This document shows, one piece after another, positions 31,972 through 41,949 of a stretch of 64,000 nt of DNA. Within the stretch, counting starts at the first letter, position 1. The number at the start of each line of letters is the position of its first letter. The notes under the pieces were generated by a model, which saw nothing but the letters and a program-made list of their open reading frames with translations, was not told the DNA's origin and did no database searches. Origin of the DNA: Robiginitomaculum sp. (GTDB lineage Bacteria > Pseudomonadota > Alphaproteobacteria > Caulobacterales > Maricaulaceae); the NCBI GenBank assembly GCA_026982415.1, contig JALSHE010000058.1, positions 1 through 64,000 on the forward strand. Reading direction: 5' to 3'. The translations under genes were made by a program, and so were the position numbers.

Positions 31972-32742
31972 ATGCGTATCCTTCTCACAAATGATGATGG
32001 TGTCACTGCGGACGGCTTGGAAATTCTTGCGGAAATCGCGCATACGATTAGTGATGATGTGTGGATTGTTGCGCCGGCCACCGAGCAATCTGCGGCGTCG
32101 CGCGGCGTAAGCTTGCATAATCCTGTATTTGCCCGCAAGCTGGCCAATAAAACCTATTCCGTCTCCGGTACACCAACCGATTGCGTGATTGTGGCACTGC
32201 GCGAAATTATGTTGGATAATATGCCGGATTTGGTGCTGTCTGGGGTGAACCGAGGCCAGAATATTGCCGAGGATATAGGGTTTTCTGGCACGGTCGCCGG
32301 AGCCTTGCAAGGCATGCAAATGGGGATACCGTCCATATCCTTGTCACAGGCTCGCGGGTTTTATAACCACAATAAGGGCAGAGTGAACTGGAAAGCCGCA
32401 TTAGAACACGGGCCTAAGCTCGTAAAAAAAATATTAAAGCATGGTTGGCCTAAGGATGTTGTCCTGAATATAAATTTCCCCGATGTCAAAGATGACAAGG
32501 TCGCAGGCATACGCGTCACGACCCAAGGGCGGCGGGATTTCGAGATGAGCAATATCGACAAACGCACCCATCCGCGCGGCGGTGATTATTATTGGCTAAC
32601 CTATAAAGGCGCCAAGTCGGATCCGGCGGCTGGCACAGATTTGCGTGCAGTGTACGATGATTATATCTCGGTCACACCCATCCATATCGACCACACCCAT
32701 TACAAAACCGTAGCCGTTCTTGGCGCTCTTTTCGAGGATTAA
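31972..32742 (+). CDS. surE: 5'/3'-nucleotidase SurE
   Basis: 256 aa; MRILLTNDDGVTADGL and VLSGVNRGQNIAEDIGFSGTVAGA. Confidence 0.96.
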   Translation: MRILLTNDDGVTADGLEILAEIAHTISDDVWIVAPATEQSAASRGVSLHNPVFARKLANKTYSVSGTPTDCVIVALREIMLDNMPDLVLSGVNRGQNIAEDIGFSGTVAGALQGMQMGIPSISLSQARGFYNHNKGRVNWKAALEHGPKLVKKILKHGWPKDVVLNINFPDVKDDKVAGIRVTTQGRRDFEMSNIDKRTHPRGGDYYWLTYKGAKSDPAAGTDLRAVYDDYISVTPIHIDHTHYKTVAVLGALFED

Positions 32743-32745
32743 GCT

Positions 32746-33372
32746 GTGTCATTTATTGAACCCGGCTTGTTCGATATGATCATGCGGCTTCGTGGTCGCG
32801 GAATATCTGATAGCAATGTGTTGCGCGCCATGGAATTGGTCAAACGCTCCGCATTCGTTCCAGACGAATTGGTGCCGGAAAGCTACGAAGAGAAACAATT
32901 GCCGATCCCGTGCGGCCAAACACTTATGGCACCACTTGATATTGCCATTATGTGCCAGAGCCTCGATGTTAAACCGTCCCACAAAGTTCTAATTATCGGT
33001 TCCGGTAGTGGTTATACTGCTGCTGTGCTCGCTAAAATGAGCAAGCGGGTTTATGCCGTTGAACGCTACCGGACTTTGGTGGAGTACGCGGAAAGTAAAT
33101 TGCAAAAACAGGCGGCGAAAGTGGTTATTCACCACGGCGACGGACGACTGGGCTGGCGTGGGCAGGCGCCGTTCGACAGGATATTGCTCGGCGCATCAGT
33201 GCGGGTAATCCCTGATGCCTTGCATAGCCAGTTAACGCGGGACGGTATTATCGTTGCCGTTGTTGAGGGTTATCTGGTGTGCGCCGCAATAGATGGCAAA
33301 AAATTAGTGGAAACCCAAGTGCTACCGATGGAGTTGCCAGCCATGGAAGCCGGAAAAGCCAAATCCATGTAG
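32746..33372 (+). CDS. pcm: protein-L-isoaspartate O-methyltransferase
   Basis: 208 aa, GTG start; PIPCGQTLMAP and VLIIGSGSGYTAAVLA. Confidence 0.93.
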   Translation: MSFIEPGLFDMIMRLRGRGISDSNVLRAMELVKRSAFVPDELVPESYEEKQLPIPCGQTLMAPLDIAIMCQSLDVKPSHKVLIIGSGSGYTAAVLAKMSKRVYAVERYRTLVEYAESKLQKQAAKVVIHHGDGRLGWRGQAPFDRILLGASVRVIPDALHSQLTRDGIIVAVVEGYLVCAAIDGKKLVETQVLPMELPAMEAGKAKSM

Positions 33373-33460
33373 AGGTTTTATCTTTTCTCCTTAACCGTTC
33401 TTTTACCATAATAGTCAAATATAGTCTCCAGAATTACATTTAATAACCCGGGAGGCTATT

Positions 33461-34327
33461 ATGATACGCCGTATCTTGATCACATCTACAATTTTGGCTA
33501 CACTGTCGGCTCCGGCATTTGCGCAGAACAATTACACGGTTGTCCGCGAAGCTGTTCCAGAACAACAACAGGTCATTATTGCTAATTCACCTGCGGATAT
33601 TGCGCTTCAAGAACGAATTCGCCGTATTAATGCAGACAATGCGCAGGTAAACAGCCAGGTCGGTATTTCGGAGACTTATTCATCCGTTGAGCCAATTGCG
33701 GTCACAACATCTGCGCAGAAAATCCAAGCGACAACAATTCCCGTGGTAACAAATAAATACGCTGGCGCTAAGGTGAGCCTGTACGCCGCGCCAGTAGTAA
33801 ACCAAATTACCTATGCAAATACTAATCCAAATACGAGTATCTCTGTGCAGGCTGCCCCAGCCACAGTTTCTGAATATCGGCCAGTGACCTATACACGCAT
33901 TCACCGTGTCGTCAAAGATGACACTTTGTATAAACTGGCCAAGGAAAATTGTGTAACGGTTGTTGATATCCAAAATCAGAACGATTTTGGCGGTACAGGT
34001 ATCCGTATCGGGCAAGCTTTGGCTCTACCGGCCAGCCGATGCGCTGCATCAAAGGTTCCGGTCTTAACCAAGCAAGATAAACCGCGAATAGAAAAGCAAA
34101 GCCGTTCCGAATTCGGCGTGGTCCGGCAAGTTATGCCAATTCAAACGGGTATTAAGGTGCGAAGCGGGAACGCCTATGCCGTGCTGCCCAAAGATAGTCT
34201 ATATAGTATCGGTCGGCGTTATTGTATTTCCCACACCGAGTTGGCTGCATTTAACAGTATTGATACAACAACTCCAATCCAGCCCGGGCAGATTTTACGC
34301 CTACCGAATACAGCTTGCAATAAATAA
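33461..34327 (+). CDS. secreted LysM-like protein lacking an M23 domain
   Basis: 288 aa; signal peptide; two LysM-like segments (HRVVKDDTLYKLAKENCVTVVDIQNQN..IGQALALP and YAVLPKDSLYSIGRRYCISHTELAAFN..PGQILRLP). Confidence 0.78.
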   Translation: MIRRILITSTILATLSAPAFAQNNYTVVREAVPEQQQVIIANSPADIALQERIRRINADNAQVNSQVGISETYSSVEPIAVTTSAQKIQATTIPVVTNKYAGAKVSLYAAPVVNQITYANTNPNTSISVQAAPATVSEYRPVTYTRIHRVVKDDTLYKLAKENCVTVVDIQNQNDFGGTGIRIGQALALPASRCAASKVPVLTKQDKPRIEKQSRSEFGVVRQVMPIQTGIKVRSGNAYAVLPKDSLYSIGRRYCISHTELAAFNSIDTTTPIQPGQILRLPNTACNK

Positions 34328-34427
34328 TCCGAATTTATCGGCTTTCCTGCATTGCAATAAGATTTGCTGCGCTTATATATCCCTAAAGCAAGAGTCCAAT
34401 TAGGGTTCATAGTTTCGGGACACATCT

Positions 34428-34769
34428 ATGTTAAATTTATTTATGCAAGCAGCACCAGCCAAGTCAGGCGGATTTGGCGACCCACTTCTTCTGATTATGG
34501 TGTCGATATTTCTAATTTTCTATTTTCTGGTTATCAGGCCACAAAATAAACGTTTGAAAGATCATAAGGCGAAATTGTCTGCTGTTGTACGCGGTGATCA
34601 AGTCATCACTAGCGGCGGGCTTGTTGGTAAAGTTATTAAAGTCACCGATGAATTCCTCACAGTTGACCTTGGTAACAATATGAAGGTTAAAGTGGTCAAG
34701 TCCATGCTGTCTGATGTCGTCGATAAAACTGTCGCGGCCAATGACAGTGCTAAAGACAAGAAGAAATAA
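34428..34769 (+). CDS. yajC: preprotein translocase subunit YajC
   Basis: 113 aa; FYFLVIRPQNKRLKDHKAKLSAVVRGDQVITSGGLVGKV. Confidence 0.94.
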   Translation: MLNLFMQAAPAKSGGFGDPLLLIMVSIFLIFYFLVIRPQNKRLKDHKAKLSAVVRGDQVITSGGLVGKVIKVTDEFLTVDLGNNMKVKVVKSMLSDVVDKTVAANDSAKDKKK

Positions 34770-34797
34770 CCAAACCTAGCTAATCGGGAGCACGCAG

Positions 34798-35373
34798 ATG
34801 AAACCTCTATATTGGAAATTACTTCTAATATTTGGGGCAGTGATTGTTGGTGCCAGTCTGATTATTCCCAAATCCCTGCGTAAAAACAGTCATCTGGAAA
34901 TAGGGCAAAACATTGGAAGTTTGGAAGGCAGTGTTAGACGCTTAGCTGTCCCAGTACTTACCGAAAAAACAAGCCTGCCCTTTAAGCAAACTTCAAAACC
35001 CGCAATTTATTCCCCCTCTAGTGTCTATACATATCAGCATGGATGGGTAACCACTTTGGTGGTTTACTCTTCCCTCAAAGCTCCATTTCTCAATTCAATT
35101 AACGAGCCGGATTCCTTCCTTTCTGAAAAAGGGCGAAGTGTTGGGGTGGGGGATGGTCTGTCCTCAGGTAATATGGGTTCGCATTTCTCTAAAGCGCAAA
35201 ATTCGCTCAAACAGTTGATAGCACGACCTGCATTTTTCAGGCATGAATTTCCTAATGCCGCCGATGTGTTGCACAACATTGGCAATCGCGAGTTTTTAAA
35301 TACTATGATAATAAATGTGCGTTCTGGCTTGAGCGTAGGAAGTCGACCAATAAAATCCCGCGTGGTTGACTGA
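34798..35373 (+). CDS. hypothetical protein between yajC and secD; N-terminus resembles the SecD TM1 region
   Basis: 191 aa ORF; N-terminus MKPLYWKLLLIFGAVIVGASLIIPKSL versus SecD MLHFSRWKITLILGAIMLGLLFALPNVL; the rest is unrecognised. Confidence 0.4.
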   Translation: MKPLYWKLLLIFGAVIVGASLIIPKSLRKNSHLEIGQNIGSLEGSVRRLAVPVLTEKTSLPFKQTSKPAIYSPSSVYTYQHGWVTTLVVYSSLKAPFLNSINEPDSFLSEKGRSVGVGDGLSSGNMGSHFSKAQNSLKQLIARPAFFRHEFPNAADVLHNIGNREFLNTMIINVRSGLSVGSRPIKSRVVD

Positions 35374-35500
35374 ATAGTAGTGACTTTCATTTTCTGTTTA
35401 CACGCAAAAACCATTTGCTTGTCATAGGAATCCTCCTAGTAGTACGGCCATTGAATTCGCGGTACTTTACCACCCACCCATATTATAAAGGAGAAATGCA

Positions 35501-37111
35501 ATGTTGCATTTTTCACGCTGGAAAATAACTCTTATCCTCGGAGCTATCATGCTCGGGTTGCTATTTGCACTGCCCAACGTCTTGTCCGAGAAAGCGCGCG
35601 AAGCCCTCCCGGGCTTTCTTCCAAGTCAAACCCTTAATCTCGGCCTTGATCTTCAAGGCGGCGCGCATCTACTTTTGGAAGTAGACCTTAAAGACGGTGT
35701 CGAGAAAACCCTAAAGTCTGAACTCGCAGGTATGCGGGCTGCTTTACGCGAAGACCGTGTCTCGGCCACTCTGCGCATTCGGGACGAAGCGATTTTCGTC
35801 ACTTATAAGAATGCCGCAGATGCCGAAAAAGGTGTTCCCATTATGCGCAAACAAAGTGTCGCCGTAGATGCCAATGCACTTGGCGGCGGCGGTAAAACAC
35901 TGGTCATCGAAAAGCTCAGTGATCTGCGCTATAAAGTGACGGTTTCAAAAGCAAATATCGAATATTTGAGCAATCGGACAATTGAGCAATCAATACAAGT
36001 CTTGCGTAAACGGATTGACCCGTCAGGCACAACCGAAATGACCTTGGCCAAAGAGGGGGCGGAACGTATCCTCCTGCAAGTCCCGGGCGCTAAGAATGTG
36101 GACGAGCTTAAGTCAGTGATTGACAAAACGGCCAAACTTGGTTTTCACCAAGTTGCCGTTACAGACGACGTTGTTCTCAGGCTTTGTGTAGAAGATGACC
36201 AATGTCCACTTGGTAAGGTCGCTTACCCACAGAAAAACGGCGGTGGGTATATGATGGTTTTTGACCGCGAAATTGTTACGGGAGCGGATTTGAAAAGTTC
36301 CTCGGAGGGATTACATCCCCAAAACAACTACCCCATTGTTAACTTTGTTTATAATGCTAGAGGCGCGCGCAAATTTTGTGATTTCACGTCCAAGCATGTG
36401 GGTGAGCCATTTGCTGTTGTGCTCGACGGCGAGATCATCACGGCTCCGAATATTAACGGTGCGATTTGTGGCGGGCGCGGCTTTATTGAAGGTAGCTTCA
36501 CCATGGAAAGTGCCAAGGAACTTTCCTTGCTCCTCAATGCTGGCGCACTGCCCGCTAAGCTTAATATCGCAGAAGAACGCACGGTAGGACCAGAACTTGG
36601 GGCTGACAGTATCAACGCTGGTAAAGTTGCTTCAATGCTGGGTCTTGTTGGCGTGGCCATATTTATGTGGCTGAGTTACGGGCTAAGGTTTGGCACATTT
36701 GCCAATATTGCCCTTGCGACAAATATCGTGTTGATCGCCGGGGCGCTGTCGCTCTTGGGGGCTACATTAACCTTGCCGGGCATTGCCGGGATTATCCTGA
36801 CGATTGGTATGGCGGTTGATGCCAATGTGTTGATCTTCGAGCGGATTAGAGAAGAAACCCAAAACGGACGCGGACCTATCAATGCCATTGATACGGGCTA
36901 CCGTTTGTCGCTCGCACCGATTTTGGATGCCAATATTACCACATTGATTGCAGCGCTGACGTTGTACTTTGTTGGCTCAGGCCCAATTCGCGGTTTTGCT
37001 GTGACCTTGTCCATTGGTATTGTTATGTCCGTTTTCACTGCCGTTGTCGTCGCAAGGTTGATGACTGCCACTTGGTTGCGCCATGCGCGGCCTAAAAAAC
37101 TCCCAATATAG
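35501..37111 (+). CDS. secD: protein translocase subunit SecD
   Basis: 536 aa; LNLGLDLQGGAHLLLEVD and GMAVDANVLIFERIREE. Confidence 0.96.
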   Translation: MLHFSRWKITLILGAIMLGLLFALPNVLSEKAREALPGFLPSQTLNLGLDLQGGAHLLLEVDLKDGVEKTLKSELAGMRAALREDRVSATLRIRDEAIFVTYKNAADAEKGVPIMRKQSVAVDANALGGGGKTLVIEKLSDLRYKVTVSKANIEYLSNRTIEQSIQVLRKRIDPSGTTEMTLAKEGAERILLQVPGAKNVDELKSVIDKTAKLGFHQVAVTDDVVLRLCVEDDQCPLGKVAYPQKNGGGYMMVFDREIVTGADLKSSSEGLHPQNNYPIVNFVYNARGARKFCDFTSKHVGEPFAVVLDGEIITAPNINGAICGGRGFIEGSFTMESAKELSLLLNAGALPAKLNIAEERTVGPELGADSINAGKVASMLGLVGVAIFMWLSYGLRFGTFANIALATNIVLIAGALSLLGATLTLPGIAGIILTIGMAVDANVLIFERIREETQNGRGPINAIDTGYRLSLAPILDANITTLIAALTLYFVGSGPIRGFAVTLSIGIVMSVFTAVVVARLMTATWLRHARPKKLPI

Positions 37112-37118
37112 GTGTCCC

Positions 37119-38096
37119 ATGTTTGATATATCCTTAGTACGCCATCTCCCCAAAGACACGAAAATTCCCTTTTTGAAGGTTCGTTTGGTCGCGATGGTTC
37201 TCTCCGTATTGGCAATCATTGCCTCAATATTTCTGTTCACCACAAAAAACCTAAATTACGGTCTTGATTTCAAAGGCGGTACGGTTTGGGAGTTTCATTT
37301 GGACGAAAGTCCGACCGATGCTGATCTCGGCGCAATTCGGGATCTTGGGCCAGGCCTCGGTCTGGGTGAGTTGGCGATCCAGACCATTGGTCAAAGCGAC
37401 AAAGACAAGGTACAAGCTATCCGCCTGTCCGTGTCTAAACAACCTGCTCTCGAAGGTGACGAGAACGACGATAAAGCGCAGCAAGTCGCCTTGAAATCCA
37501 TCCAAAACGCCGTTGTGGAGCTGTACCCGGAAGTGGCTAAAACTGAGAACACCTTAAGTGTTCAAGTTTTGGGTACGAAGGTTTCGGGAGAACTCAAGAA
37601 AAAGGGGATCGAGGCCGTTATTGCTGCGTTATTAATGGTGTTGATATATATTTGGTTCCGTTTCGAGTGGCAGTTTGGCCTCGGCGCTGTCGCGGCGCTA
37701 ACCCATGATGTTATCCTGACTATCGGCGTGTTTTCATTTACGGCGCTTGAGTTTAACTTGTCGATTGTTGCGGCGATTTTGACCATTGTTGGTTATTCGC
37801 TCAATGACACTGTGGTTGTTTACGACCGGATTCGCGAAAATTTGCGCAAGTTTAAGAAAAAGCCTCTGGAGCAAGTCCTGGATATGTCAATCAATGACAC
37901 ATTGTCGCGAACAATTTTGACCTCTCTCACCACTATGCTAGCTTTGCTTGCTCTATATATTTGGGGCGGCCCTGGTCTGAACGGATTCGCTTTTGCTATG
38001 ATTTGGGGTGTGTTTGTCGGAACTTATTCGTCGATATTTGTGGCGGCACCAATCTTGCTATTGCTGGGAGTAAACCGTAAAGGCCCACAAAAGTAA
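37119..38096 (+). CDS. secF: protein translocase subunit SecF
   Basis: Start MFDISLVRHLPKDTKI at 37119; NYGLDFKGGT and GYSLNDTVVVYDRIRENLR. Confidence 0.96.
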   Translation: MFDISLVRHLPKDTKIPFLKVRLVAMVLSVLAIIASIFLFTTKNLNYGLDFKGGTVWEFHLDESPTDADLGAIRDLGPGLGLGELAIQTIGQSDKDKVQAIRLSVSKQPALEGDENDDKAQQVALKSIQNAVVELYPEVAKTENTLSVQVLGTKVSGELKKKGIEAVIAALLMVLIYIWFRFEWQFGLGAVAALTHDVILTIGVFSFTALEFNLSIVAAILTIVGYSLNDTVVVYDRIRENLRKFKKKPLEQVLDMSINDTLSRTILTSLTTMLALLALYIWGGPGLNGFAFAMIWGVFVGTYSSIFVAAPILLLLGVNRKGPQK

Positions 38097-38109
38097 GCGT
38101 GAAAGAGTT

Positions 38110-38147
38110 TCATAGGGTGGATTAAAATATCTTAATTCACCCTATGA
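38110..38147. terminator. stem-loop downstream of secF, candidate terminator
   Basis: TCATAGGGTGGATTAA / TTAATTCACCCTATGA, 16-bp arms with 1 mismatch, 6-nt loop; no clear T-tract. Confidence 0.5.
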
Positions 38148-38199
38148 GTTTCACCCACTTTTGTGAAGTTATTGCGGCCTGAATTTATGAGTACACTAC

Positions 38200-39426
38200 C
38201 TAATTAAGTGGTTTGATTAGCATAATTTTGGCGCGCTCGCCTAACTCTAATGCTTGGTCTTGTGGCTCTCTCACTAAAAAACAATTCGCAGTCAAAAACG
38301 GTGTTAGCAAAGAACTATCTTGGCGCGGTATGGCTGTGACGTGTAATGTCCCGTTTTCGTCTACTACGGCATGGGCGCGAATATATTCTGCCCGCCATGT
38401 GGCGGCTTTTACAGGGTGGGTCATGCGGGCATTGACGAACTTATGTGCAGTAGCTGCTCCCGTCAGCGCCTTGATTAGCGGCTTCAAAAACAGATGTGCA
38501 GTTACCAAAGCAGACGCCGGATTGCCGGGCAGGCCGAGTATGTATTGTGGGTAATCTTGGTTGGCCATAGTGCCAAACCAAACGGGTTTGCCTGGCTTAA
38601 CGGCAACTTTCTCGAATGTTTTTTCGTAACCAAGCTCTGCAAATACAAGACGCATATAATCGTGATCACCGACCGAAGCGCCGCCGATGGGGACGAGTAT
38701 ATCGGCACCTTGGTGGACTGCTCTGGCAATTTGCGCCCGAATAGCTTTGGGGTCATCTTTGGAGATACCCATATTGATCGTATTTGCCCCCCAAGAATTA
38801 AGTAAAGGCATAAGGCCGTAAGGATTTGAACTTATGACCTGCCCCATATTGGTCATCTTCCCAGGCGCAACCAATTCATCACCATTGGCTATTAAAGCAA
38901 CTTTGGGGGCGAAAGTGACCGGTAATGTATCGCAATTAGCGGCTGCTAGAATAGCCAATTCATAGGCACCTATTTGTGTGCCTTTGGCTAAAACTCTGTC
39001 ACCCGTCTTGAAGTCTATACCTGCCTTGCGAATATGGGAAGCCGGGGAGGTCGGCTCAGAAAGGGTTATGACATCTCCATTCGCGCGCACATTTTCTTGC
39101 ATAATAACATGGTTTGCTCCATCTGGAACTGCACCGCCTGTGAAAATCCGAACGGTCTCGTCCGTGCCGACTACGCCTTCATATGGGCGCCCAGCTGGGG
39201 CCTCGCCGATAAGGGTGAATTTGGAACCTAATTTGTGGTGGGGTTCTAGTTTCACTGCATACCCATCCATCGCAGACGCGTTATGGGGCGGTAGTGTCAC
39301 TTTGGCAGCCACATCCTGAGACAAAACATGGCCAAAGCTTTCCTTGAGAATTACGCAAGTTTTTTGTGAAATTGGTGTTTTTGCAATGAGCGTAAGCGCT
39401 TCGGATACAGAAATGAGTTTAGCCAT
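38200..39426 (-). CDS. moeA: molybdopterin molybdenumtransferase MoeA
   Basis: Start [35 protein letters not shown] and [16 protein letters not shown] motifs. Confidence 0.95.
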   Translation of the reverse strand: MAKLISVSEALTLIAKTPISQKTCVILKESFGHVLSQDVAAKVTLPPHNASAMDGYAVKLEPHHKLGSKFTLIGEAPAGRPYEGVVGTDETVRIFTGGAVPDGANHVIMQENVRANGDVITLSEPTSPASHIRKAGIDFKTGDRVLAKGTQIGAYELAILAAANCDTLPVTFAPKVALIANGDELVAPGKMTNMGQVISSNPYGLMPLLNSWGANTINMGISKDDPKAIRAQIARAVHQGADILVPIGGASVGDHDYMRLVFAELGYEKTFEKVAVKPGKPVWFGTMANQDYPQYILGLPGNPASALVTAHLFLKPLIKALTGAATAHKFVNARMTHPVKAATWRAEYIRAHAVVDENGTLHVTAIPRQDSSLLTPFLTANCFLVREPQDQALELGERAKIMLIKPLN

Positions 39427-39934
39427 TATTGCCACCGCCAGTTTTTCTATAGCTATCCAGTTTTCTATAGCTCCCGGATTTGCCGCCCGTTTTCTCCAAC
39501 AGTTCAATATTGGTAATCTGCATGGCTTTATCTACGGCTTTCAGCATATCATAAATAGTAAGACAGGTCACGGATACGGCGGTTAAGGCTTCCATTTCAA
39601 TACCCGTTTGCCCGGTGGTTTTGACACGCGCTTTTACCCGAAGGCCTGGCAAGTTATCATCGTGTTCGATCTCTATTTTTGCACTCGTAATCGGCAAGGG
39701 GTGGCAGAGCGGGATCAGGTTGGCAGTTTGCTTGGTCGCCATGACACCCGCGATTTCTGCGACCGTAATGACGTCGCCTTTCTTGGCTGTGCCGGATTTA
39801 ACCAAAGCCAAAGTTTCTACCCGCATACGCACACATCCGCTAGCAATCGCCACACGTTCCGTCACGGCTTTATCCGAAACATCGACCATGTTAACGCGGC
39901 CTTGGTCGTCGAAATGTGTAAGTTTGTTGCTCAT
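39419..39934 (-). CDS. moaC: cyclic pyranopterin monophosphate synthase MoaC
   Basis: 171 aa; [54 protein letters not shown]. Confidence 0.97.
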   Translation of the reverse strand: MSNKLTHFDDQGRVNMVDVSDKAVTERVAIASGCVRMRVETLALVKSGTAKKGDVITVAEIAGVMATKQTANLIPLCHPLPITSAKIEIEHDDNLPGLRVKARVKTTGQTGIEMEALTAVSVTCLTIYDMLKAVDKAMQITNIELLEKTGGKSGSYRKLDSYRKTGGGNNG

Positions 39935-40473
39935 GTTTCAGTAAGTCTGGGCATAAGTTCAACCAAATTACACGGCCCGTGGCGGCTATCCAGTTGCGGG
40001 CAGATGACTTTGTCCCAGCCATCTTTACAAGCTCCATTAGAGCCGGGCAGGGCAAAGATAAATGTACCGTTAGCCGTGCCCGCTACGGCGCGGGAGGCTA
40101 GTGTCGATAGGCCAACTGATTGAAAGCTGACCATGTGAAACACATGGGAGAAGCCCTCTATGGTTTTCTCGAACAAAGGCGTGACGGCTTCGGGGGTGAT
40201 GTCGCGCCCCGTAAGACCTGTCCCGCCCGAGCTGATCACCACATCTACATCATCCGCATCAATCCATTCTTTGACCTGCGCCCGAACCGCAGGGATGTCG
40301 TCGCGCAATATCTTACGGTCTGCCAGTTCGTGTCCTGCGGCAACCACACGGTCTGCCAATAATGCACCCGATGTGTCGTCCTCAAATGTGCGGGTGTCGC
40401 TGACCACCAATACGGCAATGCGTACTGGTTTAAATTCTTTGGTTTTGTCAATGCCTTTCATAGCGTGTCCCAT
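39931..40473 (-). CDS. moaB: molybdenum cofactor biosynthesis protein MoaB/MogA family
   Basis: 180 aa; [44 protein letters not shown]. Confidence 0.93.
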   Translation of the reverse strand: MGHAMKGIDKTKEFKPVRIAVLVVSDTRTFEDDTSGALLADRVVAAGHELADRKILRDDIPAVRAQVKEWIDADDVDVVISSGGTGLTGRDITPEAVTPLFEKTIEGFSHVFHMVSFQSVGLSTLASRAVAGTANGTFIFALPGSNGACKDGWDKVICPQLDSRHGPCNLVELMPRLTET

Positions 40474-40907
40474 CTATCACTATCTTTATAATCTTCTGCG
40501 CGCGGCTCTATCCATTTAGTGCCGTGTGCACCTGTCTGTCGTTTCCAGAATACAGCTTCTGTCTTCAGATAGTCCATTAAATAATCACAAGACAAGAAAG
40601 CGTCCCGGCGGTGTATTGCCGCAGTTGCCACTAAAACTATAGGTTCGCCGACGCCCATAGCCCCGGTGCGGTGGATAACCACCACACCCGTAAGCGTCCA
40701 ACGGGTATTGGCCTTGGTCACCGCATCTTGAATGCCAGCTTTGGTAACACCAGGATATTGTTCGAGGTATAGTTCGTGGACGCTACCTGTTTCGCCTCGG
40801 ACTTGCCCCAAAAAACTGGTGATAGCCCCAGCATCGCTATTGGCTTTGGTGAAAGCTTCAAGTTCTATTACAGGGTTAAAGGGGGTGTCGATAATTTTTA
40901 TCATCAA
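40458..40907 (-). CDS. moaE: molybdopterin synthase catalytic subunit MoaE
   Basis: 149 aa; HRTGAMGVGEPIVLVATAAIHRRDAFLSCDYLMDYLKTEAVFWKRQ. Confidence 0.95.
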   Translation of the reverse strand: MMIKIIDTPFNPVIELEAFTKANSDAGAITSFLGQVRGETGSVHELYLEQYPGVTKAGIQDAVTKANTRWTLTGVVVIHRTGAMGVGEPIVLVATAAIHRRDAFLSCDYLMDYLKTEAVFWKRQTGAHGTKWIEPRAEDYKDSDRWDTL

Positions 40908-41152
40908 CCGCCACCGACCGGGGGGAGAAAGCCAATTTCTTCGTCGCCGTTCAGCGGTATATCTGCGTGGACGAGCGCCTGATTAATCATGGTTTTCACA
41001 GACGGATCGTCCAACGCGCCGTCCAGTTCATGAGCGGTGTTCAGCCAGTGCTTTAGCGCGGAAATTGTGGTCACACCTTCAGGCAAAGCCATCGTCTCCG
41101 CGCGCCGCCCTGCGCTTTCGTGCAAGCGACCAAAATATAATATTTTTATCAT
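40904..41152 (-). CDS. moaD: molybdopterin synthase sulfur carrier subunit MoaD
   Basis: Start MIKILYFGRLHESAG; C-terminal di-glycine PPVGGG. Confidence 0.94.
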   Translation of the reverse strand: MIKILYFGRLHESAGRRAETMALPEGVTTISALKHWLNTAHELDGALDDPSVKTMINQALVHADIPLNGDEEIGFLPPVGGG

Positions 41153-41156
41153 AGGT

Positions 41157-41921
41157 CTAAGATAGTACCATTTGAGAAAATTTCCAGAGCAATCTAACTG
41201 CGACAAATAGAACCAGAATTGCCGTCATCTTGCGCACGGTGTTTTCTGAAAACACCTTAACGCTCATGTGGTTGCCAATGAAGCCGCCAATGATAACCAT
41301 TGGGGCGAGTAGCCAATAGGGATGGGTGTTTTCCAATTGTTCGATACCGCCAAGCTTGACCAATTGCCCGGTAAGGCCAGATACGGAATTAACCAAAATG
41401 AAAAGACTACACAGAGCCGCAATTTCCTTTGCCTTGCCCCAACCTATGCGGTGCAAGACGGGGGCTAGGAAAATTCCGCCGCCTATGCCAACAATGCCCG
41501 ATAGTAAGCCAAGACCTGCACCGATAACTGCACTAAGCGCTAGAGATGCTGCAGCTTTTGGGTTGGGTTTTACCGCTGGTTTGAACAACAGGGACAGCCC
41601 TGCGAATAAAAGCGCCAGCGCCAGTAAGCCAATGAATATGGTTTCGGGCACATGAATGCGCCCGCCAATCAAGGCCATAGGTACAGACAACACCATGAAC
41701 GGCCAGACACGCGCCCACGATATGAGGCCAGCACGGCTATACCGCCAAGTATTGCCGCTCACGACTAAAATATTGCACATCAAAGAAATTACAGGAATGA
41801 TCAGGATATTGGCACCTGCCAACACCAGCAAGGCCGTATAGGTGGAACCTCCGCCAAAGCCAACACTGGCGTAAAGCAAGGCGGTGAGAAAAAACAGGCT
41901 GGCAAGAAGTGCGACTTTCAT
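41157..41921 (-). CDS. TauE/SafE-family sulfite/anion exporter, membrane protein
   Basis: Preferred start MKVALLASLFFLTALLYASVGFGGGSTY at 41921; GLLSGIVGIGGGIFLAPVLH motif. Confidence 0.9.
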   Translation of the reverse strand: MKVALLASLFFLTALLYASVGFGGGSTYTALLVLAGANILIIPVISLMCNILVVSGNTWRYSRAGLISWARVWPFMVLSVPMALIGGRIHVPETIFIGLLALALLFAGLSLLFKPAVKPNPKAAASLALSAVIGAGLGLLSGIVGIGGGIFLAPVLHRIGWGKAKEIAALCSLFILVNSVSGLTGQLVKLGGIEQLENTHPYWLLAPMVIIGGFIGNHMSVKVFSENTVRKMTAILVLFVAVRLLWKFSQMVLS

Positions 41922-41949
41922 TTGTCTGCATATATAGTTAAACGCGTGT

